Source: Leptospira limi
GTDB taxonomy: Bacteria > Spirochaetota > Leptospiria > Leptospirales > Leptospiraceae
NCBI RefSeq assembly: GCF_026151395.1
Contig: NZ_JAMQPV010000004.1
Coordinates: 62,001 to 126,000 of the forward strand
Direction of reading: 5' to 3'
Length of the DNA stretch: 64,000 bases
Shown: piece by piece, positions 45,187-54,155 of the stretch
Layout of the letters: every line of letters starts with the position of its first letter
Position numbering within the stretch: position 1 is the stretch's first letter
The notes under the pieces: model-generated
Told to the model about the DNA's origin: nothing
Database searches by the model: none
What the model saw: the letters and a program-made list of their open reading frames with translations, nothing else
Position numbers and translations under genes: made by a program

Positions 45187-46687
45187 AAACTTCCACTCTG
45201 GTATCTGTTAGCGCTGAATCCCCAAAAATCACAATGCCCTTGGTAGTCAGAAAGGCAGAATGTTCCGATCTTGGAGACATCATTGTGTCTACTATAAAAT
45301 TTTTACGTTCAAAATGATCATATAGTTCTAAAATCCCAGACTTAAAGTAAGTGTCGACTCCCCCAGTGAAAAAAACTTGTTCATCCGAAAATCTAACAAT
45401 GGCACTCCCATTTTTAAATCGAGACGTAAACCCAAGACTAGTAGTAGATGATAAAGTTTCGTTCCATGATTCGATCGCCTTTGAACCAGTGCCTTCGCGA
45501 TTCATCCCACCAAATAACACACGATCCATATTCGGCATTTTTATATTAGTTACGTTTGATCTTGCGGTTGCAAAGTTTCCTGGTAAACTAGTCAAACTAA
45601 AGTTGTTCGTGTTAATTGTAAAAACTGTATTTGAAAAAAATGCATAAGGATCCAATCGATCTTTGCCACCAAAATATAAAATGCGAGAATTCGCTTCGTC
45701 ATATTCAGTAGCATGGAAGATAATCCCTATTGGGAAGTCAGAAGTTCCATTCAGTATTACAGAAGAATTCCCAGTTACCGAAATCAATTCATGGTCTTTT
45801 GTGACAGCAGAAGGATCAATTCCTACTTGGAACTGCCCTCCTGAAACTAATATACTTCCATCTCCAAGGCATACCATCGAATGACCGTAACGTCTCCTCG
45901 CCATACGAAAGGAAAGTTCTGTTACTGTTTCAGAAGTTGGATCAATAGAATAAATTTTGTCTGAAATTTGAGTGGTCGCAGATACATTCCCAGCGACTGT
46001 TTTCCCACCCGAAACAAACACCTTTCCAGTTTTTTGAACACAGATTGATAGCCCCATCAAACCTTCGTTTAATGAAGGTAATACCTTTGATACACCTGTC
46101 TCTGGATCCCATATTTCTACTGTTTGCAAAGTTGTACCAGAAGGGTTAACTCCCCCAACCAAAAGGATTCTACCATCATTTAAGATTGAAGTTGTAATTT
46201 TCCCTTTTGCTTCCGAAATCGAACCGTAAAATCTTGGGTATGGAAATCGAAACTCAAGTTGTTTCCCTGGGAATGAAAACTCATTCATTGATTCTGGTTT
46301 TGAAATGGATAAAAGAACTGGTTCCCTCCATTCAGACCTTGATGAAACAGAAAACAAAACTCTTAACCGGGTATCCGATAGCGGGAATACATCACGTAAA
46401 ATTAAATCATTTTGATAAGGATCTGAAATTTTAAAATTTGCTTTTGAGAAATAATTTGCTCCTGGTGCACTTAAGTCTAAATCCAGGTATTCTGTTTTTA
46501 CAAAAATAGGATAATCATTTTGCTTATATCTGGAAGTGATCGTTAATTCATCACCCAATCCCAATCCTAGTAATACAACAGCAGAACTTCCAACAATATT
46601 CGCTGGATCAAAAACATTCTGATTGGGTGCTTTTACATTACAATGCAGAACAAAGATGATTGAAATTAAATTAAAACCTAATCGCAT
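45173..46687 (-). CDS. Kelch-repeat lipoprotein 3
   Basis: About 504 residues from the ATG 46687 (MRLGFNLISIIFVLHC, Cys16); a start five codons earlier is possible. After the lipid cysteine comes NVKAPNQNVFDPANIVG, the same tether-like motif as its paralogs. An Ig-like region leads into Kelch repeats (DGRILLVGG, VEIWDPETG, TGKVFVSGG, DGSILVSGG). The gene overlaps the caspase gene upstream by 17 bases. Confidence 0.82.
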   Translation of the reverse strand: MRLGFNLISIIFVLHCNVKAPNQNVFDPANIVGSSAVVLLGLGLGDELTITSRYKQNDYPIFVKTEYLDLDLSAPGANYFSKANFKISDPYQNDLILRDVFPLSDTRLRVLFSVSSRSEWREPVLLSISKPESMNEFSFPGKQLEFRFPYPRFYGSISEAKGKITTSILNDGRILLVGGVNPSGTTLQTVEIWDPETGVSKVLPSLNEGLMGLSICVQKTGKVFVSGGKTVAGNVSATTQISDKIYSIDPTSETVTELSFRMARRRYGHSMVCLGDGSILVSGGQFQVGIDPSAVTKDHELISVTGNSSVILNGTSDFPIGIIFHATEYDEANSRILYFGGKDRLDPYAFFSNTVFTINTNNFSLTSLPGNFATARSNVTNIKMPNMDRVLFGGMNREGTGSKAIESWNETLSSTTSLGFTSRFKNGSAIVRFSDEQVFFTGGVDTYFKSGILELYDHFERKNFIVDTMMSPRSEHSAFLTTKGIVIFGDSALTDTRVEVYGKD

Positions 46688-47972
46688 AACCCAATTTCCC
46701 AACTCGATTGATTCCCATATAACCTTGATTTTCCAAATCTAGATCTAAAAAAACACCAGATTTTTCTTTAGGATTTGGGCCTAACAAATAAAAATCAAAC
46801 ACATTTGCAGACCAAATAAAGAGTAATGCTGTTAAAGCATGCGATAAGTTCGTTCGCGAGGTCTCCATTTGTTGTCTATGTGGTTCAATTAGAAAGTAAT
46901 TCAACACTACAGTCTCTGCGATTCTCGGATTCGGAGGGATCCCAATTGCAGATTCATATGCATGTTTGTCCGATCGGAATTGGTTGTATTGGTATCCAGC
47001 ATATAATACTCCCAAAGCAAAAATCGACATGTAAATTTTACCTTTTTCTTCCTGTCCTCTCGCATATTGCCCCCAACCAGGAATTAGGAAGGATCGAAAC
47101 GCATAAGTTGGGTTATATGGATTGAATAAAGGTGCATCTGCCAAAGAAGTTTCTGGATTCACTGCATAAGTTAAGATTGTATCTTCTGCTTTTTCCGCAT
47201 ATTCTTTGGTGTACGGTTTTTGTAATTTTTGATTTTCTTTGGTCCAATCTTTCATGGATTGGATTACATAATTCGACAATTCAGAATAGGTTACCTCACC
47301 ATTAAAATTGGAATCTGCTCTACCTTCTAATCCATAAATCAAATATTTAGTATAAATTCCATAACCAGATTTTGGATCTTCAAAACTGGAATAACCTACT
47401 TTTGTTGAATAAAATACAGAGACAATTTCTGAGTCTTTAAAACTTGTACCCTCTAAGTATTTTCTTCCAACTTCTTCTTTTCCATCTTCCGGATTTCTGC
47501 AAGCATCGATAAAAAAAACGACACGTTTGAGATTAAATTTTCTAGTTAGTTCAATTAGATGTTCAACAGCAATCCCAGTCTCAAATGGTTTTTGGGGATT
47601 TGCATCTTCTGGCAAAAGATAGACTTTATCATTATAATCAACCACACCATGACCAGAAAAATAAAAAACGAAAAGATCGTCTGGATTGGTTTCTTCTAAT
47701 ACTGATTCGAGTTGAGTTAGGATATTAAATTTTGTAGGTATGGAACTTACAGATCCTTCTTGGACTAAAGTTTGGATACGATTATAGGATCCATAACTGA
47801 ACAATATTTTTGTCATCCCAAGCGCATCATTTTTTGCCGTTTTCAAATTGGCTAGGGACAAGTCCTTATATTCACTAACGCCAACAACAAATGCGAATCT
47901 TTTCCCACCTGGCTCAGCTTTCAAAAAACTTGGCATCGCTATAATTAAGAATATTAGAATTTTTGATTTCAT
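46671..47972 (-). CDS. exported caspase-like (C14) protease with EF-hand loop and membrane tail
   Basis: A 433-residue protein. After the signal peptide (to AEPGG) comes a caspase p20 fold with the catalytic dyad His108 (FSGHG) and Cys158 (IDACRN). A canonical calcium loop, DSNFNGEVTYSE, occupies residues 220-231. The C-terminal 140 residues (PTYAFRSFLIPGWGQYARG and further hydrophobic helices) look like DUF5683, which adds membrane segments. Bacterial C14 peptidases usually cut after Arg/Lys or Asp in regulated self-killing or processing; here it would work outside the cytoplasm. It sits between an MCP-like sensor gene and three Kelch lipoprotein genes that may be substrates or partners. Confidence 0.85.
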   Translation of the reverse strand: MKSKILIFLIIAMPSFLKAEPGGKRFAFVVGVSEYKDLSLANLKTAKNDALGMTKILFSYGSYNRIQTLVQEGSVSSIPTKFNILTQLESVLEETNPDDLFVFYFSGHGVVDYNDKVYLLPEDANPQKPFETGIAVEHLIELTRKFNLKRVVFFIDACRNPEDGKEEVGRKYLEGTSFKDSEIVSVFYSTKVGYSSFEDPKSGYGIYTKYLIYGLEGRADSNFNGEVTYSELSNYVIQSMKDWTKENQKLQKPYTKEYAEKAEDTILTYAVNPETSLADAPLFNPYNPTYAFRSFLIPGWGQYARGQEEKGKIYMSIFALGVLYAGYQYNQFRSDKHAYESAIGIPPNPRIAETVVLNYFLIEPHRQQMETSRTNLSHALTALLFIWSANVFDFYLLGPNPKEKSGVFLDLDLENQGYMGINRVGKLGYAIRF

Positions 47973-47981
47973 TAAAATTGT

Positions 47982-49559
47982 TTATTCAGATGCCAGTTCT
48001 TTTGCTTGGTTTTCCAAACTTGATGTATTATCACCCATTTTTCTAGCATTTATCACAACTTTTCGATTAATTTCTTCCATTTGGTGAACAACAGCAACCA
48101 TTTGTTCTTTATCTTTATCTAATACTTTCGATTCCTGGTCCAATACTTTGGAAATCGATTCAATTAAATCAAGAGCTTCCAGCACTTCATTATTTATATC
48201 TTTTTGTGAATTAATTTTGGATGTCGCTGTTTTCATCACACCACTTAGCAAGTCATATTTAGATTGAAGGGATTCAGTTTGATTTAAGGCTGTAGACGCC
48301 AGTTCTGTTCCTTCTTGAATATAGCGGTTTGAAGTTGTGATGATTTTCTTAATCTTCGTTGCATTTTCATTGGAATTCTCTGCTAATTTCGCTACCTCTT
48401 GTGCAACTACTGCAAAACCTCGACCATGTTCCCCAGCCCTTGCCGCTTCGATGGATGCATTTAAAGCCAATAAATTGGTACGATCAGCAATTTCTGCCAT
48501 GATATCATTCACTTCACTTACTTCCTTTTGGGAAATATTGACAGAACGTAACCTTTCTTCTAAATTTTTTACAGTTTCAGAAAGTACATTACTTCTATCC
48601 TGGAAATCACTCATATTTGCATTGAGATCTTCCACTACTTTCCCAATTTCAGCGATACTTAACTTTAATGTGTCTGATTTATGATTGAGTAAGGTTATTT
48701 GAGTATGTTGTTTCCCAATATTTTCGACTGACGTTTGTATACTCTCTGAAAATGAAGAAACAAATTCTGTAAGATCTCGAATCGAAACATCTTGCGATTC
48801 GATTTGAAAATTAAAATCATTAGTAAGTTCACGAATACTTTTGAGTGTATTGAATAATTCAGAACCAATTCTATTTAAATCTTGGTTCAGAGTGTTTGCA
48901 TTTTCTCTTTCCAGTTCCGCAAGTTTATGTTTTTCTTCTGACTCATTTTTGATTTCATTTAATAAATTTAAAACCGTAGAAGTGAGGTAACCAAAACAAA
49001 TTAAAAATAAGATTTTAAATACTTCATTTGAAATGGCAACCGTTCCCTTTTCACTTTGTAATCCTTCTGCCTCTTTAAAAGAAACACCTTGCCCATAACC
49101 GATGATTAATATTAATACCAAACAAAAAGCTGAGTAATAAGTGCTCGTGAGTAAAGTCCGTTTTGAAAAGAGAAATGCAGAGTAAACAACGTAAAAATAA
49201 TACAATACATATAAGGTTGGTGATTTAATTAAATCGGCAGCAACTGTACTACCACCCATCAGTCCAGATGCAGTGACTGCAAACAATACGGTAATATCCA
49301 AAACAATGAATAATTTCGGGAAAAAAGTATTGAGTCTGCCAATTTTAAATAAATAGGCCTGCAAACCTCCGTAAAGAAACATACACGTGATTCCTACCAA
49401 ATAACTTGTGGTTTGAAGGGTTGTGGACGTTTTGAACGATCCTAAAGTCGCAATAATATAAAAACCAGCGAGTAAAAACCTCACTCGATTGACATAAACT
49501 GGGCCTAACTCTAACCAATTCTTTTTCTTCTGAATCGATTCTAAGGATCTTTTCGACAT
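47982..49559 (-). CDS. methyl-accepting chemotaxis-like protein with six-helix membrane domain
   Basis: A 525-residue protein. About six transmembrane helices in the first 200 residues replace the usual periplasmic sensor, and no HAMP domain is obvious. A long coiled coil leads to the conserved signalling hairpin at about residues 353-395 ([35 protein letters not shown]). It should contact CheA/CheW. The gene is first in the caspase-Kelch operon, nine bases ahead of the caspase gene, so it may report on envelope state. Confidence 0.92.
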   Translation of the reverse strand: MSKRSLESIQKKKNWLELGPVYVNRVRFLLAGFYIIATLGSFKTSTTLQTTSYLVGITCMFLYGGLQAYLFKIGRLNTFFPKLFIVLDITVLFAVTASGLMGGSTVAADLIKSPTLYVLYYFYVVYSAFLFSKRTLLTSTYYSAFCLVLILIIGYGQGVSFKEAEGLQSEKGTVAISNEVFKILFLICFGYLTSTVLNLLNEIKNESEEKHKLAELERENANTLNQDLNRIGSELFNTLKSIRELTNDFNFQIESQDVSIRDLTEFVSSFSESIQTSVENIGKQHTQITLLNHKSDTLKLSIAEIGKVVEDLNANMSDFQDRSNVLSETVKNLEERLRSVNISQKEVSEVNDIMAEIADRTNLLALNASIEAARAGEHGRGFAVVAQEVAKLAENSNENATKIKKIITTSNRYIQEGTELASTALNQTESLQSKYDLLSGVMKTATSKINSQKDINNEVLEALDLIESISKVLDQESKVLDKDKEQMVAVVHQMEEINRKVVINARKMGDNTSSLENQAKELASE

Positions 49560-49645
49560 AGGATGATCCTTTAAGATTCAAAGTGATTGGAAAGATATTT
49601 TCTTTTTTTAGTGAATGGAAATAGAAAGTCAGTTGACAAAATATA

Positions 49646-49659
49646 GTTTAATATTAAAC
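49646..49659. promoter_or_regulatory. 14-bp perfect palindrome before the pirin gene
   Basis: GTTTAATATTAAAC is perfectly self-complementary and lies eight bases after a TTGACA (49633-49638) and eight bases before the pirin ATG at 49668. A dimeric repressor site overlapping the promoter is the simplest reading. Confidence 0.5.
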
Positions 49660-49667
49660 CATTTAAT

Positions 49668-50405
49668 ATGGAAACAACGAACCCAATCACATCCAGCATT
49701 CAAAAAAAATTCTACCCTGCCTCTGAAAGAGGGCATGTCAATTTTGGTTGGTTGGACAGCCACCATTCCTTCAGTTTTGGCCACTGGTACCACCCAGACA
49801 AAACCAATTTTGGCGCACTCCGAGTACTAAATGATGATATCGTAGAACCTAGCATGGGATTCGGCACTCACCCCCACCAAAATATGGAAATTATATCCAT
49901 TCCACTCTTTGGAGAATTGGCGCATAAAGATAGTACAGGTACGAACGGTATTATCAAAACGGGGGACGTACAAATCATGTCTGCAGGCTCTGGGATTCAA
50001 CATTCCGAATTCAATCACAGCTCTGACAAAAAGGTGAATTTTTTGCAAATCTGGATCTTACCAAAGGTGGCCAATATCCAACCTAGGTATGACCAAAAAA
50101 CATTTTCAGAAGCTGGTCGTTTGAACCGATTCCAAACAGTCGTATCCCCAGTTGACGAAGAAGCAGTTTGGATCAACCAAGACGCCTACTTTTCGCTCGC
50201 TACCTTGGAACCAAGCCATACACTCTCATACAAAGTGCATGCTCCTAACCAAGGGATATACGTATTCCTCATCCAAGGGAAAATATCCACTGAAGGTACA
50301 AAATTAGAACGTAGAGATGCAGTAGGACTTTGGGGAGTGGATGAATATAAAATCCAAGCAGATGTAAAATCCGAATTACTCGTCATTGAAATTCCAATGA
50401 AATAG
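49668..50405 (+). CDS. pirin-family protein
   Basis: A 245-residue bicupin. The metal-binding cluster lies in GFGTHPHQNMEIISIP and GSGIQHSEFNHS, as in YhhW-type pirins that act as quercetin 2,3-dioxygenases or as metal-dependent regulators. Length and both cupin halves are standard. A stand-alone gene with its own palindromic operator-like site upstream and a hairpin downstream (50433). Confidence 0.93.
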   Translation: METTNPITSSIQKKFYPASERGHVNFGWLDSHHSFSFGHWYHPDKTNFGALRVLNDDIVEPSMGFGTHPHQNMEIISIPLFGELAHKDSTGTNGIIKTGDVQIMSAGSGIQHSEFNHSSDKKVNFLQIWILPKVANIQPRYDQKTFSEAGRLNRFQTVVSPVDEEAVWINQDAYFSLATLEPSHTLSYKVHAPNQGIYVFLIQGKISTEGTKLERRDAVGLWGVDEYKIQADVKSELLVIEIPMK

Positions 50406-50432
50406 AAAAAGGTATCCTTGGAAACGAAGTCG

Positions 50433-50475
50433 GAAAGGAGATCTGGGAATACAAAAAAACCAGATCACCTTTCCT
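50433..50475. terminator. hairpin after the pirin gene
   Basis: Two seven-base arms on each side (GGAAAGG-a-GATCTGG and CCAGATC-a-CCTTTCC) form a 15-base stem with one A/A mismatch and a 13-base A-rich loop. No clear T-run follows, so it may act as a Rho-assisted terminator or mRNA-end stabiliser. Confidence 0.55.
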
Positions 50476-50626
50476 TCATAAACAGACTGTATTCCAAAGT
50501 TTCACACCATTTGCCTTTAAAAACTGCCATTCCCTCCAAAATGTAGATTAAATCGGAAATTGGCCCATTTGTTCCCTTTTCCAAACCCGTTTCGGCTCCC
50601 CCAATCAATCAATTTTCAAACGTCTG

Positions 50627-50651
50627 GCCCTGAAACAGGGCACATTTTTTT
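50627..50651 (+). terminator. intrinsic terminator or attenuator upstream of the carbonic anhydrase gene
   Basis: GCCCTG-AAA-CAGGGC followed by ACA and seven T residues. It is 100 bases before the carbonic anhydrase ATG and 220 bases past the pirin stop, so it either ends a leader transcript (attenuation) or ends read-through from pirin. Confidence 0.65.
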
Positions 50652-50750
50652 CAATAATACGCAATTTTTTTCGTGTATTTATATTCGCGAATTATATTTA
50701 TGTATATTAAGGGCTATCAAGTTGGATTGGCAGCACCAAGGAGAATTTCA

Positions 50751-51434
50751 ATGAAAGGTTTCAAGTTTCTCATCAGTTTTCTGATTTTATCGATTTCTAC
50801 CCAGTTAGTGGCACAAACAAACAGTGCCGGAATATCGTCAAAAGATGCATTACAACGATTGGTAGAAGGGAATTTAAGATTTGTACAAGGAAAATCAATT
50901 CGTCCAAATCAATCAGTAGAACGTATTAAAGAAGTTTCAAAAAAGCAAAATCCGTTTGCAACAATCGTTGGATGTTCTGATTCGAGAGTTCCAAATGAAA
51001 TCATTTTCGACCAAGGACTTGGTGATTTATTCATTTTAAGAACAGCAGGCCAAGTTTCGACATATGCTTCTTGGGGTTCAATTGAATTTTCTGTGGCAGT
51101 GTTAGGAGTCAATTTGATTGTAGTTCTCGGCCATACGAGCTGTGGTGCCGTTGGTGCTGCTTGTAAAGCTGATGATGTTCCTGGTCATATCATTGCTTTA
51201 ACCAATTCGATTAAACCAGCGGCAGAAAAAGTAAAACACATGGAAGGTGACTATTTGGACAATGCAGTAAAAGCAAACGTTGCATTCCAAGTTGTTTCCT
51301 TACGTAAACTAGACCCTATCCTTTCAAAATACTATAACAAAGGCCAATTACAAATCGTTGGCGCTGTTTACGATTTAGAAACAGGGAAAGTAAATTATCT
51401 TTCCGAAGAATACATCTCTACTATCACAAAATAG
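50751..51434 (+). CDS. exported beta-class carbonic anhydrase
   Basis: About 227 residues from the ATG 50751, which has AAGGAG upstream. A signal peptide (MKGFKFLISFLILSISTQLVAQ) directs it out of the cytoplasm. Zinc-site residues are Cys75-Asp77 (GCSDSR) and His128/Cys131 (GHTSCG). It interconverts CO2 and bicarbonate in the periplasm. The next genes, nine bases on, encode a bicarbonate transporter and its PII-like regulator, so it probably feeds bicarbonate to SbtA. Confidence 0.93.
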   Translation: MKGFKFLISFLILSISTQLVAQTNSAGISSKDALQRLVEGNLRFVQGKSIRPNQSVERIKEVSKKQNPFATIVGCSDSRVPNEIIFDQGLGDLFILRTAGQVSTYASWGSIEFSVAVLGVNLIVVLGHTSCGAVGAACKADDVPGHIIALTNSIKPAAEKVKHMEGDYLDNAVKANVAFQVVSLRKLDPILSKYYNKGQLQIVGAVYDLETGKVNYLSEEYISTITK

Positions 51435-51443
51435 GTAAATAAG

Positions 51444-52421
51444 ATGGACATTTTACATGCATTAGTTGCAAATTTACAAACTCCAATGTTCCTAGCATTT
51501 TTGCTAGGAATCATTGCCACCATCATCAAAAGTGATTTAAAATTTCCAGATGGTATGTATGCAGGTTTAACTATCTACCTTTTATTCGCTATCGGACTAA
51601 AAGGAGGAGTTAAATTAAGTAATACAACCTTAGTAGAATTTTATAAACCAGCAATGGCGGCATTGTTCTTATGTATTTCAATCCCGCTCATAGCCTATGG
51701 ATTACTTACCAAATTTGGAAAATATGACAAAGCAAATGCAGCTGCCTTGGCAGCGCACTACGGATCGGTATCTGCTGTTACTTTCAGTGAAGCTCTCGCT
51801 TTTTTGGATTCATTGCAAATCACCTATGAAGGTTTTATGCCTAGTATGCTTGCTATCATGGAAATTCCTGCAATCCTTGTAGCATTATTACTTGTAAAAA
51901 TGAATCCGACGGATAAGACCGAAGAATCTTCTTGGGGGAAAATTATACACGAACTTCTAACAGGGAAAGGAACTTTATTACTACTAGGTGGCCTTATCAT
52001 AGGAATGATCTCTGGGAAAAAAGGTCATGAACAATTTGCTCCCCTATTTGAAGCACCATTCCGTGGAATGTTAATTTTATTCCTACTGGAAGTTGGGATT
52101 GTAACAGGAAGGAGACTTGCCGATCTCAAAAAAGCTGGTGTATTTTTAATTGGATTTGGTATTCTTTTCCCAATTTGCACAGCTATGTTTGGTTTGTATT
52201 TAGGAAAATTCATTGGATTATCCATGGGTGGAGCAATGGTTCTTGGGACACTCAGCGCAAGTGCATCCTATATTGCTGCACCTGCAGCTGTTAGGATTGC
52301 GATTCCGGAGGCGAGTCCTGCCATTTATCTCACAGCATCTCTTGCCATCACTTTCCCTTTTAACCTATCAGTTGGATTACCTTTATATTTAACTGTTTCG
52401 AAATACCTTTACGGAGCTTAA
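51444..52421 (+). CDS. sbtA: SbtA-type sodium-dependent bicarbonate transporter
   Basis: A 325-residue inner-membrane protein with about ten helices in two inverted halves. Family segments include LFAIGLKGGVKLS, AALAAHYGSVSAVTFSEA, FLLEVGIVTGRR and LGTLSASASYIAAPAA. SbtA imports bicarbonate with sodium and is best known from cyanobacterial carbon concentration. Here it would supply bicarbonate to carboxylases in a heterotroph. The SbtB-like gene starts one base downstream. Confidence 0.92.
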   Translation: MDILHALVANLQTPMFLAFLLGIIATIIKSDLKFPDGMYAGLTIYLLFAIGLKGGVKLSNTTLVEFYKPAMAALFLCISIPLIAYGLLTKFGKYDKANAAALAAHYGSVSAVTFSEALAFLDSLQITYEGFMPSMLAIMEIPAILVALLLVKMNPTDKTEESSWGKIIHELLTGKGTLLLLGGLIIGMISGKKGHEQFAPLFEAPFRGMLILFLLEVGIVTGRRLADLKKAGVFLIGFGILFPICTAMFGLYLGKFIGLSMGGAMVLGTLSASASYIAAPAAVRIAIPEASPAIYLTASLAITFPFNLSVGLPLYLTVSKYLYGA

Positions 52422-52422
52422 A

Positions 52423-52725
52423 ATGAAATTAGAAAAGGCAAAACTCATCACAATTATCGCTGATGAAGCTCTCCAAGATCGATTAGTGTCAGAGCTTAAA
52501 TCTGTAAATGTCAAAGGGTATACAATCAGTGAAGCAAAAGGAGAGGGAATCAATCACGAGCACCTAACTTCATGGGAAGGAAAAAACATCAGATTAGAAT
52601 CATTGGTTTCGGAAGGTAAAGCGCTAAAGATATTTCAAATTATTTCGGATAAATATTTAGAAAAATATCCTATGGTGATCTTTATGAATGATGTAGAAGT
52701 GATTCGAAAAGAAAGATTTAACTAA
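52423..52725 (+). CDS. sbtB: SbtB-like PII protein
   Basis: A 100-residue PII-superfamily protein (KLITIIADEALQDRLVSELK, then VKGYTISEAKGEG) directly after sbtA. Cyanobacterial SbtB binds cAMP/AMP/ATP and shuts SbtA. This one lacks the C-terminal Cys-x-x-x-x-Cys redox extension of some cyanobacterial SbtBs. It is expected to adjust bicarbonate uptake to the energy state. Confidence 0.85.
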   Translation: MKLEKAKLITIIADEALQDRLVSELKSVNVKGYTISEAKGEGINHEHLTSWEGKNIRLESLVSEGKALKIFQIISDKYLEKYPMVIFMNDVEVIRKERFN

Positions 52726-52729
52726 AAAA

Positions 52730-54151
52730 TTAAAAAGTATGGCCAATGTCTAAATAAAATAATTGGTCCTCACGTGAATAAGCATAGTCCATTAGGATTA
52801 CGGTGGCTTGGTCCCAAATCAACCGTAATCCTAATCCACGTGAATGTTTATAATCCATTGTGCTTACTTGTTTGATTTTATCCCAAACTCGACCAACATC
52901 GTAAAATGGAACGATACTCAATTGGAAAAACTGATCCCACAGTGTAAAACTTCCAACTCGATACCGAAGTTCAATATTATAAAAACCGATCACAGGTCCT
53001 ACAAAACGTTCCTGCCTATACCCACGTAATGTATTTTGTCCACCTAATGCTCCCATAGGACCATCAATGGAAAATAAATATCGATACTCAAAAAAAGGTA
53101 CTTCGCCTTCAATCTTAGTCAGTGCTGCTCGTTGTGCGATGACAAACTCTTCGAATAATTTAGGGAATGGTTGGTAAAAATTTTTAATTTGTCCAAAATG
53201 CCTTAAGTAATTGAAATCCGAACCTATTGTTCTTTCCGCTTTATTGACATTGTATTCGATGAGCCAACCCCGATCTGGATCTGGTTCGTAATCTCTTGTA
53301 TCAAAAGCAATCCCGCCCCTCACATAGTTTAAATTTCCACCATTTACACCAATGATTTTCCCAGAGTTTGAATCTTCTGTTAATTTTGAAGAATCTTCAA
53401 CTGCTGGAACCCTAATACCAGTTAGTGGTTCTTTAGCATCAACCGAATTTCCATCATACCGCCTAACAATATTTTTCGAAAACTCAACACCTCCCCAAAC
53501 TCTAAAAACTTGGAAAATCGTTTTATCAGCGTTGAATTGACCATAAGTTGTTTCAAATTGGTAGTCATGATAATGTTGAGTCGATGTTAATTCACGCCCC
53601 GGGCCTCTGTTTTTTGCATAAGAATTGGCATTCTCAAAATCCGAATAGGTTGCGTTTCGAACAATTCTGCTCCCATCTGCATTCCGATCTCTGAAATACA
53701 ATGGTTGTAAACTTTCGGTCCCAACACCAAAATATTGGTTATAATAACTTGCATCATGGCCCACATAGGATCGTAATCGGTAGGCTGTATCTAAAAAATA
53801 AGGAGCATCCCAAGCAAGATAATTGTTCTCAGTGCCACGATTGGTTCGGTATACACCGACATTGAACATATGTTCATAGGGTGTATACTTAAAGGAGGAA
53901 TCATTTCTGGTCCCGTTATAAAATACATTGGCTAAAAGACCAAGTCCAGAACCATTAACTGCATCATTCCCAAAAAGAGGTAAACCAGTTGCATACCAGC
54001 CTTCTCTTTTATTGGCGAGTTCCTTTTCATCTAACTTTTTGAACTCACCCAACCATTCGGGAACATCAGAACTTCTATCTTCCGAATAAATTGGAAAAAC
54101 GACGATCGTTGATAAACATACCAACTCTATCATCGATTTCCAAAATGACAT
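52730..54151 (-). CDS. Omp85-superfamily (surface antigen) outer-membrane protein
   Basis: A 473-residue protein with a signal peptide and a C-terminal 16-strand-type barrel. The conserved loop motif appears as LRGYRQERFVG (VRGF/Y equivalent), followed by DVGRVWD. POTRA domains are absent: only about 40 residues stand before the barrel. Such POTRA-less Omp85 members may translocate or anchor surface proteins. The gene converges on sbtB (four bases between ends) and lies four bases downstream of pyk. Confidence 0.83.
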   Translation of the reverse strand: MSFWKSMIELVCLSTIVVFPIYSEDRSSDVPEWLGEFKKLDEKELANKREGWYATGLPLFGNDAVNGSGLGLLANVFYNGTRNDSSFKYTPYEHMFNVGVYRTNRGTENNYLAWDAPYFLDTAYRLRSYVGHDASYYNQYFGVGTESLQPLYFRDRNADGSRIVRNATYSDFENANSYAKNRGPGRELTSTQHYHDYQFETTYGQFNADKTIFQVFRVWGGVEFSKNIVRRYDGNSVDAKEPLTGIRVPAVEDSSKLTEDSNSGKIIGVNGGNLNYVRGGIAFDTRDYEPDPDRGWLIEYNVNKAERTIGSDFNYLRHFGQIKNFYQPFPKLFEEFVIAQRAALTKIEGEVPFFEYRYLFSIDGPMGALGGQNTLRGYRQERFVGPVIGFYNIELRYRVGSFTLWDQFFQLSIVPFYDVGRVWDKIKQVSTMDYKHSRGLGLRLIWDQATVILMDYAYSREDQLFYLDIGHTF

Positions 54152-54155
54152 GAAC

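Larger units (their letters stand above)
50406..50750. other. 345-base intergenic region, pirin to carbonic anhydrase
   Basis: No gene seen. It contains the pirin-side hairpin (50433-50475), a terminator-like hairpin with a seven-T run (50627-50651), and the palindrome ATTCGCGAAT at 50683-50692 beside AT-rich promoter-like DNA (TATATT). The carbonic anhydrase Shine-Dalgarno AAGGAG lies just before 50751. Confidence 0.6.

Noticed and set aside
41583..46687. Possible DNA-level tandem repeat across the three Kelch genes
   Set aside because: Similarity is at protein level only (Kelch motifs); I see no long identical DNA stretches.
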